From Bacteroidales bacterium (GTDB lineage: Bacteria > Bacteroidota > Bacteroidia > Bacteroidales > VadinHA17): DNA of 18,159 nucleotides. The stretch covers positions 1 through 18,159 of the forward strand of contig DNOQ01000065.1 of assembly GCA_003501665.1 (NCBI GenBank), given 5' to 3'. A program made the position numbers and the translations under genes. The notes beneath the pieces were generated by a model that was given only the letters and a program-made list of their open reading frames with translations, searched no databases and was not told the DNA's origin. This document shows positions 6,751-14,313 of the stretch, piece by piece. Each line of letters starts with the position of its first letter. Position 1 is the stretch's first letter.

Positions 6751-9264
6751 ATGAAATTCAAAGGACTTAACTGGATTTTGGCGGGGCTGGTTCTGGCAAT
6801 GTTCAACATATCCGTAAATGCACAGGGGAAACAGGAGATATTCGACTATACCGGAGAAGACGATTTTGTCATAGGAGGAGTCTCGGTTTCGGGTGTAAGG
6901 TATCTGGACATAAATGCAATTATCGGGATCTCCGGATTGAGAATGGGCCAGACAATTACAATACCGGGCGAAGCAGTAAAAAATGCCGTTCAGAGATTAT
7001 GGTCACAGGGCCTCTTCTCAGATGTAAGGATATCCATCGAATCGATGAAATCTGATACGGTATTTCTCGATATCCTGCTTCAGGAACGCCCCAGAATTTC
7101 ATCAATTAAGTTCTACGGAATCAAAAATGCCGAGACCCAGGATATTACTGAAAAAATAAAACTTCCTGTCGGATCACAGATCACTTCATTTATTCTTGAT
7201 AATACACGGAAGATCATCAGGGATCATTTTATCGAAAAAGGTTTCTATAATACAACTGTGGAGTTTATACAGAAGGATGATCCTGATCAGCCCAATAATG
7301 TAATACTGACAATAAATGTCGACAAGAAAGAGAGAGTGAAGATCGGAGATATTACATTCATTGGCAATGAGAGTTTTGATGTAAAGAAGCTCAGAAGACA
7401 GATGAAGGGAACCAAGCAGAAAAATCTTAATTTCTTTAAACCTTCAAAATATATAGCTGAAAAGTATGAAGAGGATAAAGAAAAACTCTTAACCTTTTAT
7501 AATGACAACGGATTCAGGGATTTTACAATAATTTCCGATTCACTTTTTGACATTTCGGAAAACCGGGTGGGGTTGGTAATAAAGATAGATGAGGGAAATC
7601 AGTATTTTCTCAGAGATGTCGAATGGGTTGGAAACAGTGTTTACAGGAAAGAGGATCTGGACCGGGTATTTAATATGGAAAAAGGTTCGGTCTACAACCA
7701 GTCTCTTATACTCGACAGGCTAAAAGGTCTGAGCGGGGCCGAAGATGCGGTAAGTAATCTCTATCTTGATTATGGATATCTTTTTTCGCAGCTGACGCCC
7801 GTTGAAGCAAAGGTAGAAGGGGATTCAATTGACCTGCAGGTCAGGATTTATGAGGGAGACCAGGCTTATGTCAATAATGTGATCATTGCAGGTAATACCA
7901 GGACCAATGAACACGTTGCACGTCGGGAATTATATACCTATCCGGGTGATCTGTTCAGCAAGGAAAAGATACTCAGGTCGATACGGCAGCTTGGCGTTCT
8001 CGGTCATTTTGATCCTGAAAAGATCAATCCGACACCTATGCCCGATCCCATAAACGGAACGGTTGACCTTCTTTATAAACTTGAGGAAAAGGCAAATGAT
8101 CAGTTTGAAATATCGGGAGGCTGGGGAGCAGGAATGCTCGTAGGTACTGTAGGTGTGAGGTTCAATAATTTCGCGATGAGGAATTTTTTCAACCTCAAAC
8201 AATGGCGGCCATATCCTTCCGGCGATGGTCAGTCACTTAGTATCAGGGCGCAATCGAACGGACGTATATACCAGTCATATACAATTTCGTTTATGGAACC
8301 GTGGCTTGGAGGAAAAAGAGCTAATTCCTTCTCGGTTTCACTGTACAGGTCACTGATGACAAATGGCAAAAAGAGAGGCGAAGACGGACGCCAGTCAATG
8401 ATTATTGACGGTGCATCATTAGGCCTTGGCAGGAGACTAAAATGGCCTGATGACTACTTTTCATTATACGGGGAGACGAGTTATCAGAAATATAACCTTA
8501 ATAATTACAGCTATTATCAGTTCCTTTTCGAAAACGGAGAATCCACACTCATAAGCCTTATGACCAGGCTTCAGAGATTTTCTGTCGGACCGAATATAAT
8601 ATATCCGAGAAGCGGGTCATCATATACATTGTCACTTCAGGCAACCCCTCCATATACTTTTATCTCGGGCAGGGATATGTCGGGTGCACCCGATGAGGTA
8701 AAATACAAGTGGATTGAGTTCCACAAATGGGTGTTCAAATCAGAAAATTATTTTCCCCTTACAAGGGACGACAAGCTTGTCCTGAGTGCAAGGTTTGCAT
8801 TCGGCTATCTGGGCCATTACAACAGGGATATCGGACCATCGCCTTTCGAAAACTTCTATGTGGGAGGAGATGGAATGACAGGCTATAGTTTTTATGGTCG
8901 TGAAATAATAGCATTGAGGGGATATACAAACGGGTCACTTACACCAACTGCAGCCAACGGGGCCCCTTCAGGAAATGTCTATTCGAAAATAACCTTTGAA
9001 GTACGTTATCCGATATCTCTTAACCAGCAGGCTACAATATACGGACTTGCTTTCCTTGAATCGGGAAGAGCATGGAATAAACTCAGGGAGTATAATCCTT
9101 TCAGGATGAACAGATCTGCAGGAATAGGTCTCAGGGCCAACCTGCCGATGTTCGGACTGCTGGGGATAGACTGGGGGTACGGCTTTGATGAGGTTCCTGA
9201 TCCTGCAAGGTTCAGTAGTGCAAATAAATCACAGTTTCATTTTGTTATAGGTCAGCAATTTTAA
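6751..9264 (+). CDS. bamA: Outer membrane protein assembly factor BamA
   Basis: Omp85-family core of the BAM machine that folds and inserts outer-membrane beta barrels. At 837 residues it has the usual size. The signal peptide ends SVNA before Gln25. Five POTRA-like repeats cover about 38-440; each shows the pattern strand, helix with Y/L-D-G-Y/F turn, strand, for example FIEKGFYNTTVEF and YNDNGFRDFTII. The 16-stranded barrel runs from about 445 to the end. LRGYTN with Arg723 is the conserved loop-6 (V/I)RG(F/Y) motif, and the chain ends in HFVIGQQF with terminal Phe837, a BAM recognition signal. It lies six bases after uppS and before two Skp-like chaperone genes that would deliver its substrates. 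No frameshift or missing segment is seen. Confidence 0.97.
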   Translation: MKFKGLNWILAGLVLAMFNISVNAQGKQEIFDYTGEDDFVIGGVSVSGVRYLDINAIIGISGLRMGQTITIPGEAVKNAVQRLWSQGLFSDVRISIESMKSDTVFLDILLQERPRISSIKFYGIKNAETQDITEKIKLPVGSQITSFILDNTRKIIRDHFIEKGFYNTTVEFIQKDDPDQPNNVILTINVDKKERVKIGDITFIGNESFDVKKLRRQMKGTKQKNLNFFKPSKYIAEKYEEDKEKLLTFYNDNGFRDFTIISDSLFDISENRVGLVIKIDEGNQYFLRDVEWVGNSVYRKEDLDRVFNMEKGSVYNQSLILDRLKGLSGAEDAVSNLYLDYGYLFSQLTPVEAKVEGDSIDLQVRIYEGDQAYVNNVIIAGNTRTNEHVARRELYTYPGDLFSKEKILRSIRQLGVLGHFDPEKINPTPMPDPINGTVDLLYKLEEKANDQFEISGGWGAGMLVGTVGVRFNNFAMRNFFNLKQWRPYPSGDGQSLSIRAQSNGRIYQSYTISFMEPWLGGKRANSFSVSLYRSLMTNGKKRGEDGRQSMIIDGASLGLGRRLKWPDDYFSLYGETSYQKYNLNNYSYYQFLFENGESTLISLMTRLQRFSVGPNIIYPRSGSSYTLSLQATPPYTFISGRDMSGAPDEVKYKWIEFHKWVFKSENYFPLTRDDKLVLSARFAFGYLGHYNRDIGPSPFENFYVGGDGMTGYSFYGREIIALRGYTNGSLTPTAANGAPSGNVYSKITFEVRYPISLNQQATIYGLAFLESGRAWNKLREYNPFRMNRSAGIGLRANLPMFGLLGIDWGYGFDEVPDPARFSSANKSQFHFVIGQQF

Positions 9265-9286
9265 TCGAATGTTAAAAATTAAAGTC

Positions 9287-9802
9287 ATGAAGAAAATAAA
9301 TCTTATAATAGGAATTCTGATTCTGTCATCAGCCATGGCTCTTGCACAGAAATATGCCTTTGTTGATACGGAATACATCAGGAAGAATATTCCTGCTTTT
9401 ACAACGGCACAGGAACAGCTCGACAACCTTTCAAAACAATGGGAAAAAGAGGTTACGGATGGATATGCCGTGGTTGAACAAATGTATAAATCCTATCAGA
9501 ACGAAGCCCCTCTTCTGTCGCAGGATATGAAGATCAAGAGAGAGGAAGCCATAATCAATAAGGAAAAGGAAATGAAAGAGCTCCAGAATAAATATTTCGG
9601 AATGGAAGGTCAATTATTCAAAAAAAGGGAAGAATTGGTTAAACCGCTACAGGATGAGATACTTAAAGCTATCAAGGATATTGCCGTTGAAGGGAGCTAT
9701 GCAGTTATTTTTGACTCTGCTGCCGGAGGTAATATTCTTTTTGCAAATCCGAAATTCGATATCAGCGATCAGGTACTTGAAAAATTAGGTTTTAAGAATT
9801 AA
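9287..9802 (+). CDS. OmpH/Skp-family periplasmic chaperone, first copy
   Basis: Skp-like proteins are periplasmic trimers whose coiled-coil tentacles hold unfolded outer-membrane proteins for BamA. I chose the ATG at 9287, which begins MKKINLIIGILILSSAMALA with cleavage before Gln21; the ATG at 9269 would put six residues (MLKIKV) before a normal signal peptide. The mature protein, KYAFVDTEYIRKNIPAF, starts with the family's beta strand and the Y/I-L-P pattern. A long charged helical stretch (about 45-125, rich in Lys, Glu and Gln) forms the tentacle, then AVEGSYAVIFDSAAGGNILFANP closes the body domain. Length is about 171 residues, normal for OmpH. It follows bamA by 22 bases and is paired with a second copy. 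The C-terminal KFDISDQVLEKLGF is a common family end. Confidence 0.92.
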   Translation: MKKINLIIGILILSSAMALAQKYAFVDTEYIRKNIPAFTTAQEQLDNLSKQWEKEVTDGYAVVEQMYKSYQNEAPLLSQDMKIKREEAIINKEKEMKELQNKYFGMEGQLFKKREELVKPLQDEILKAIKDIAVEGSYAVIFDSAAGGNILFANPKFDISDQVLEKLGFKN

Positions 9803-9807
9803 ATAAT

Positions 9808-9815
9808 TACATTTG
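9808..9815 (+). promoter_or_regulatory. Candidate internal -7 box between the two Skp genes
   Basis: TACATTTG is an exact TAnnTTTG match inside the 44-bp spacer between the two chaperone genes, about 32 bases before the second start codon. No good -33 element is visible. It could give the second chaperone extra, bamA-independent transcription. Confidence 0.35.
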
Positions 9816-9846
9816 CATTTGTTAAAAATTAATACACAACATTATA

Positions 9847-10359
9847 ATGAAAAGATTTATAGGAATTGCAGCTCTTTTTGTTCTTATGATTTCTGCCGGA
9901 GAGGCTCAGAATCTGAAATTCGGTCATATTAACAGTGACGAATTGATAAGGGCTTTACCTGAATTTGATACAGCAAACAGCAATCTGGAGAGATATCGAC
10001 AGGAACTTATTAATATACTTGAACTTATGTCGGTTGAGCTGAACAATAAAAGTGATGCTTTTAATAAGGAGAGCAAGAACCTGACAGACGTGGTAAGGCA
10101 GGTAAAAGAGCAGGAGCTTATTGATCTGAACAGGAGGATACAGGATTTCCAGGTCAATGCACAGGAACAGCTGCAGAACAAACAGGTTGAATTATTCCAG
10201 CCGATTTACAGTAAAGTGGAAAAAGCCATTAAGGATGTCGGCAAGGAAAACGGGTTCCTGTATGTTTTTGATATCGCCAAGGGTTCTCTTCTTTATTTTG
10301 ACGAAACAAAGAGTACCAATATTCTGGCACTTACCAAAGCAAAACTGGGCCTGAAATAA
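9847..10359 (+). CDS. OmpH/Skp-family periplasmic chaperone, second copy
   Basis: A second Skp-like chaperone of 170 residues. The signal peptide is MKRFIGIAALFVLMISAGEA with cleavage before Gln21. The body starts NLKFGHINSDELIRALPEFD, where GHI-S-E-L-P is the OmpH signature, followed by a long predicted coiled coil (about 45-125) with many Gln, Asn, Lys and Glu. The end segment NGFLYVFDIAKGSLLYFDET is the usual second half of the body domain. It differs strongly from the first copy, so the two may form mixed trimers or handle different clients; that is inference. It is the last gene before a rho-independent terminator. Confidence 0.92.
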   Translation: MKRFIGIAALFVLMISAGEAQNLKFGHINSDELIRALPEFDTANSNLERYRQELINILELMSVELNNKSDAFNKESKNLTDVVRQVKEQELIDLNRRIQDFQVNAQEQLQNKQVELFQPIYSKVEKAIKDVGKENGFLYVFDIAKGSLLYFDETKSTNILALTKAKLGLK

Positions 10360-10364
10360 ATTGT

Positions 10365-10378
10365 AACCATATATGGTT
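10365..10378. repeat. 14-bp perfect palindrome before the terminator
   Basis: AACCATATATGGTT reads the same on both strands and lies between the skp stop codon and the terminator stem, sharing one base with it. It can fold as a 5-bp stem with a TATA loop or serve as a dimeric protein site. It also contains TATGGTTG (10372-10379), one mismatch from a -7 box that would initiate inside the terminator. Confidence 0.5.
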
Positions 10379-10412
10379 GACCATCCGCTTTTTGCCGGGT
10401 GGTCATTTTTTT
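10378..10412 (+). terminator. Rho-independent terminator after the Skp genes
   Basis: TGACCATCC (10378-10386) pairs with GGGTGGTCA (10397-10405) through nine base pairs including one G-T wobble, with a 10-base loop, followed directly by seven T residues (10406-10412). This is a classical intrinsic terminator for the uppS-bamA-skp transcript. It sits only 14 bases before the murI start codon. Confidence 0.88.
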
Positions 10413-10426
10413 AACAGTTTGTCAGA

Positions 10427-11227
10427 GTGAAAAAACAGCCGATAGGTATTTTTGATTCAGGTGTGGGCGGCCTTACTGTAGCCCAGGCGATCAAGCAGAT
10501 ACTTCCGGGGGAAAGTATTATTTATTTCGGTGATACTGCTCATCTTCCGTACGGTGACAAATCAGCCGAATCGATAAAAAATTATTCCAGGAAAATTACG
10601 GATTTCCTTCTTGACCATGGTTCGAAGGTGGTGCTTATTGCCTGTAATACCGCTTCCGCTTCAGCATTTGATACTCTCAGGGAAGAGTATGGCGGAAAAA
10701 CAATAATTATTGATGTCATTGATCCTGTGGTTGACTACCTTACTACCAGAGATTTCTCAAAAATTGGTGTCATAGGGACAAAGAGAACGATAAGTTCCGG
10801 AACATATAAAAATAAGATAGGGATAAAATCTCCCTCAACGGAAGTGGTTTCACTTGCCACCCCTCTCCTGGTACCAATGATAGAAGAAGGATTCGTATTC
10901 GATGATATAAGTAATGCAATCATCCGTACTTATCTTTCCGATCCCTCCCTTTCCGGTATTCAGGCATTGATACTTGGGTGTACCCATTATCCGATAATCA
11001 GGAACCAGATCAGTAAAATATTCAATTTCAATATAGAAGTGATCGACTCCGGAAAACCGGTCTCGGTTATTCTGAGAGATATTCTCGATAGAAATCACCT
11101 CCTTAACGATTCCGGAAAAGTTGAAGACCTGTTTTATGTTTCCGATTATACTTCCTGGTTCGAAAAGATAGCAAGAATGTTCTTCGATGAGGAAATAAAC
11201 CTTAAAAGAGCTGATATCTGGAAATAA
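10427..11227 (+). CDS. murI: Glutamate racemase
   Basis: Converts L-glutamate to D-glutamate for peptidoglycan by a cofactor-independent two-cysteine mechanism; cytoplasmic. The product is 266 residues, full length. IGIFDSGVGGLTV (6-18) holds Asp10 and Ser11. Cys73 in ACNTAS and Cys185 in LGCTHYP are the two catalytic cysteines, and His187 is the conserved histidine beside the second. FGDTAHLPYG (34-43) is the substrate loop. The start codon is GTG, the only one in this window; no in-frame ATG lies before the FDSGVGG motif, and GTG gives the normal N-terminal strand. The gene begins 14 bases after a strong terminator, so its transcription needs read-through or a promoter inside the terminator region. 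Confidence 0.96.
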   Translation: MKKQPIGIFDSGVGGLTVAQAIKQILPGESIIYFGDTAHLPYGDKSAESIKNYSRKITDFLLDHGSKVVLIACNTASASAFDTLREEYGGKTIIIDVIDPVVDYLTTRDFSKIGVIGTKRTISSGTYKNKIGIKSPSTEVVSLATPLLVPMIEEGFVFDDISNAIIRTYLSDPSLSGIQALILGCTHYPIIRNQISKIFNFNIEVIDSGKPVSVILRDILDRNHLLNDSGKVEDLFYVSDYTSWFEKIARMFFDEEINLKRADIWK

Positions 11228-11230
11228 AAA

Positions 11231-11250
11231 TCATGTTTCTCAAAACATGA
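11231..11250 (+). terminator. Hairpin after murI, weak terminator candidate
   Basis: TCATGTTT (11231-11238) pairs perfectly with AAACATGA (11243-11250) around a CTCA loop, four bases after the murI stop. The stem is AT-rich and no T-run follows on the plus strand, so it may be a transcript-end structure or 3' stabiliser rather than an efficient terminator. The remaining 118 bases to korA are AT-rich with no exact TAnnTTTG box. Confidence 0.35.
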
Positions 11251-11368
11251 CCAAAGTCAATCCATTTCATGTTAATATTATGTTCCTTCGGCTTTTTTAA
11301 GCTAATTTTTTATATATTAAGCACTTATTTATTAGTACCTGACCTTCAAATTTAAAGCAAAGGTTGTC

Positions 11369-13213
11369 ATGGGTAAAAGTTCAAATATTGTTTCAAAAGA
11401 AGAGGTGGTTATCCGGTTTTCCGGTGATTCCGGTGATGGGATGCAATTGACGGGAACTCTGTTCTCTGATACAGCAGCTCTTTATGGAAATGATCTTACC
11501 ACTTTCCCTGATTATCCTGCCGAGATCCGTGCACCTCAGGGGACAGTAGGCGGCGTTTCAGGATTTCAGGTTCATCTCGGGCATTCGGAAATTGAAACAC
11601 CCGGAGATTATGCCGATGTACTGGTAGCAATGAATCCGGCGGCTGTAAAAGCAAATGCCATCTGGGTAAAAAAGGGCGGTACAATAATCTATGATAAGGA
11701 CAATTTTACCGGAAAGAATATTGAAAAGGCCGGGTATATAAAGGATCCTGTAACTGAAGAAAAGCTGGAAACATATAATATTATTGCGGCCCCGATCAGT
11801 TCAATGGTGAAAGAAGCCCTGAAAGATTACGGACTCGATCCCAAATCGGTGCTCCGGACCAAGAATATGTTTGCTCTGGGAATGGTGTACTGGCTTTTCG
11901 ACAGGAAATTGAAATATACCGAACAATATTTCGATAAAAAATTTGCGAACAAACCTCAGATAGCTGAAGCGAATAAAGTTGCTCTGCGAGCCGGTTATTA
12001 TTATGCCGAGACTATTGAAGCGCTCAGACCTGTTATAAAGATACAGCCTGCCCAGATAGCTCCCGGAACTTACCGGAATATCAACGGAAACACTTCCACG
12101 ACATGGGGATTTCTTGCGGCTGCAGAGAAAGCAGGTCTGAATATTTTTGTGGGTTCATACCCGATTACACCTGCAACAGGGATTCTTGAGGAGTTTGCAG
12201 CACGCAAGGACCTTGGAGTTAAAAGTTTTCAGGCCGAAGACGAGATAGCGGGAATATGTTCTGCCCTCGGTGCAGCTTTTGCCGGGAACCTGGCAGTAAC
12301 ATCAACTTCGGGGCCGGGACTGGCGCTTAAATCGGAGGCAATAGGCCTTGCAGTGATGGCAGAGCTCCCTGTTGTAATAGTTAATGTTCAGAGAGGCGGC
12401 CCTTCAACAGGCCTGCCGACAAAGACAGAGCAGGCCGATCTTTTACAGGCTCTCTACGGAAGAAATGGTGAAAGCCCTGTTGTTGTTCTTGCTGCCAGCA
12501 GTCCTGCTGATTGTTTTCACTTTGCTTATGAAGCGGCAAAAATTGCGATCGAACATATGACACCTGTGATACTTCTTACAGACGGTTACCTGGCTAATGG
12601 AACCGAACCCTGGAAGATACCCGATATGAAAGATCTTCCTGCCATTACACCTCCTTTCGCTGATAAAAACGAGATGCCATTCCTTCCATATAAGCGTAAC
12701 TGCGACACTCTTGCACGGTTCTGGGCAATCCCGGGAACAAAAGGTCTGGAACACAGAATAGGCGGGCTTGAGAAAACAGCAAAAGGCACTGTTTCACATA
12801 TTCCGGAAAACCATGAATTAATGGTAAACTTCCGGGCTGAAAAAGTTGCCAGGGTCGCTGAAAAAATACCCGGGCTCAAAATAAGAGGAGCTGATTCGGG
12901 AGATCTTCTACTTGTTGGCTGGGGAGGCTCACGCGGATACCTGGTTTCAGCTGTAAGGGAATTACAGAAGGAAGGTTATAATGTCAGCTTTGTTAATTTC
13001 AATTATATAAATCCTCTGCCAAAAAATGTAAGAGAAGTTTTCAGTAAATTCAAAAAGATTGCTGTGGCAGAGTTGAACCTCGGCCAGTTTGCAGGCTACC
13101 TGCGGTCGAAATATAGTGAGTTCAGCTATGAGCAGATAAACAAAGTAATGGGTATGCCGTTCACAACCACCGAAATAAAGGATAAATGTATTAAAATACT
13201 GGAGGATAATTAA
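11369..13213 (+). CDS. korA: 2-oxoacid:ferredoxin oxidoreductase, alpha subunit (gamma-alpha fusion)
   Basis: Large subunit of an enzyme that oxidatively decarboxylates a 2-oxoacid, most likely 2-oxoglutarate, to its acyl-CoA and reduces ferredoxin; reversible under anaerobic conditions. The 614-residue chain fuses a gamma domain (about 10-195: RFSGDSGDGMQLTG, FPDYPAEIRAPQGTVGGVSG) to a pyrimidine-binding alpha domain (about 245-440: SYPITPATGILEEF, FQAEDEIAG with the thiamine-activating Glu region, TSTSGPGLALKSEA, QRGGPSTGLPTKTEQADL) and a C-terminal transketolase-like domain (about 500-600). TKTEQADLLQALYGRNGES favours the Kor group over pyruvate enzymes, but substrate cannot be fixed from sequence alone. 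It overlaps functionally with korB one base downstream. No ferredoxin-like delta subunit is encoded next to it. Confidence 0.92.
   Translation: MGKSSNIVSKEEVVIRFSGDSGDGMQLTGTLFSDTAALYGNDLTTFPDYPAEIRAPQGTVGGVSGFQVHLGHSEIETPGDYADVLVAMNPAAVKANAIWVKKGGTIIYDKDNFTGKNIEKAGYIKDPVTEEKLETYNIIAAPISSMVKEALKDYGLDPKSVLRTKNMFALGMVYWLFDRKLKYTEQYFDKKFANKPQIAEANKVALRAGYYYAETIEALRPVIKIQPAQIAPGTYRNINGNTSTTWGFLAAAEKAGLNIFVGSYPITPATGILEEFAARKDLGVKSFQAEDEIAGICSALGAAFAGNLAVTSTSGPGLALKSEAIGLAVMAELPVVIVNVQRGGPSTGLPTKTEQADLLQALYGRNGESPVVVLAASSPADCFHFAYEAAKIAIEHMTPVILLTDGYLANGTEPWKIPDMKDLPAITPPFADKNEMPFLPYKRNCDTLARFWAIPGTKGLEHRIGGLEKTAKGTVSHIPENHELMVNFRAEKVARVAEKIPGLKIRGADSGDLLLVGWGGSRGYLVSAVRELQKEGYNVSFVNFNYINPLPKNVREVFSKFKKIAVAELNLGQFAGYLRSKYSEFSYEQINKVMGMPFTTTEIKDKCIKILEDN
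13201..13205 (+). promoter_or_regulatory. Shine-Dalgarno sequence for korB
   Basis: GGAGG lies nine bases before the korB ATG and inside the last codons of korA. Most genes in this window have no recognisable Shine-Dalgarno, as is usual in Bacteroidota, so this one suggests special coupling of korB to korA translation. Confidence 0.55.
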
Positions 13214-13214
13214 T

Positions 13215-14237
13215 ATGACGGAACTGCATCCATATCAATATACCCCAAAGGATTTCAAAAGCGATCAGGAGGTACGATGGTGCCCCGGGTGTGGCGATCA
13301 TGCAATACTGAATGCCGTGCAGAAGGCTCTTCCGGAACTGGGTATCCCCAAAGAGAAATTTGTTTTCGTTTCCGGCATCGGCTGTTCATCAAGATTTCCT
13401 TATTATATGGATACTTACGGATTTCATGGGATCCATGGGCGTGCATCTGCAATTGCATCAGGCGTCAAAATAGCCAATCCGGAACTGTCGGTCTGGCAGA
13501 TAACAGGAGACGGTGATGCCCTGGCAATTGGCGGAAACCACTTTATCCATACGGTCCGAAGAAATATAGATCTCAATATCATATTGTTCAATAACGAAAT
13601 ATATGGTCTTACAAAAGGCCAGTATTCACCTACCTCCGAGAAAGGACTTGTTACCAAAACATCACCCTTCGGTACAATTGAGGAACCCTTTTCTGTGGGC
13701 GAACTTGTTATCGGAGCAAGAGGCAGATTTTTTGCACGGACAGTCGATGCAAATGTAACACTTTCAACTCAGATCTATATTGAAGCTGCAAGACATAAAG
13801 GTACATCGGTAATAGAAGTGCTTCAGAATTGTGTCATTTTTAACGACGGCATTCATGATAACGTTACCAACAGGGATTTCCGTGATGACAGGACTCTGAT
13901 ACTCAGACACGAAGAACCGATGATCTTTGGTAAGGAAAACGATAAAGGACTTATCCTGGAAGGATTAAAACTTAAAGTGGTAAAGGTGGGAGAGAATGGT
14001 ATCACCGTAAATGACCTGCTGAAACATGATGCTAAAGAACCCAATCCCGGGATCCACTATATGCTTGCCAATATGAGATATCCGGAATACCCGGTTGCTT
14101 TGGGAATTATAAGATCCGTGGAAGGTAACACCTATGAAAATGATCTTGAACTGCAGATAAAAGAGATAAAGAAAAATACTGAAATAAGATCCATGGACGA
14201 TCTGATGCACAGCGGATCAACATGGAAGGTTAAATAG
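13215..14237 (+). CDS. korB: 2-oxoacid:ferredoxin oxidoreductase, beta subunit
   Basis: Thiamine-diphosphate and [4Fe-4S]-binding subunit of the 2-oxoacid:ferredoxin oxidoreductase, 340 residues. WCPGCGDH gives Cys23 and Cys26; Cys57 in GIGCSSRFPYY and Cys206 in LQNCVIFND complete the four expected cluster ligands. Thiamine binding is shown by GDGDALAIGG (98-107) and NNEIYGLTKGQ (126-136), which bracket the Mg site. GLTKGQYSPTS is typical of Kor/Por beta chains. The C-terminal part (about 250-340) is longer than in the smallest homologues and includes a conserved-looking HDAKEPNPGIHYMLANM. One base separates it from korA, so the two are one operon. The four-cysteine set implies one cluster in the heterodimer, with external ferredoxin as electron acceptor. 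Confidence 0.94.
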   Translation: MTELHPYQYTPKDFKSDQEVRWCPGCGDHAILNAVQKALPELGIPKEKFVFVSGIGCSSRFPYYMDTYGFHGIHGRASAIASGVKIANPELSVWQITGDGDALAIGGNHFIHTVRRNIDLNIILFNNEIYGLTKGQYSPTSEKGLVTKTSPFGTIEEPFSVGELVIGARGRFFARTVDANVTLSTQIYIEAARHKGTSVIEVLQNCVIFNDGIHDNVTNRDFRDDRTLILRHEEPMIFGKENDKGLILEGLKLKVVKVGENGITVNDLLKHDAKEPNPGIHYMLANMRYPEYPVALGIIRSVEGNTYENDLELQIKEIKKNTEIRSMDDLMHSGSTWKVK

Positions 14238-14259
14238 TCAGTGATACCATCCGGTTGAT

Positions 14260-14310
14260 GCGGTTAAAGGGAATTTTAGTAATTTTAAACCTTATTTCCC
14301 CCGATACCGC
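14260..14310 (+). other. Possible two-part stem over the start region of the 1148-residue gene
   Basis: GCGGT (14260-14264) can pair with ACCGC (14306-14310), and inside it GGGAA (14269-14273) with TTCCC (14296-14300). The start codon follows the outer stem by three bases. Two 5-bp helices around an internal loop can arise by chance, so this is a weak suggestion of a structure controlling translation. A near -7 box (TAATTTTA, 14280-14287) is in the inner loop. Confidence 0.25.
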
Positions 14311-14313
14311 TCA

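Noticed and set aside
9269..9286. Upstream ATG of the first Skp gene adding MLKIKV
   Set aside because: The start at 9287 yields a standard MKK signal peptide and leaves normal spacing from bamA; the six extra residues add nothing recognisable.
12443..12879. Overlapping minus-strand open frames inside korA
   Set aside because: They are shadows of korA, whose reading frame shows continuous family motifs through this stretch.
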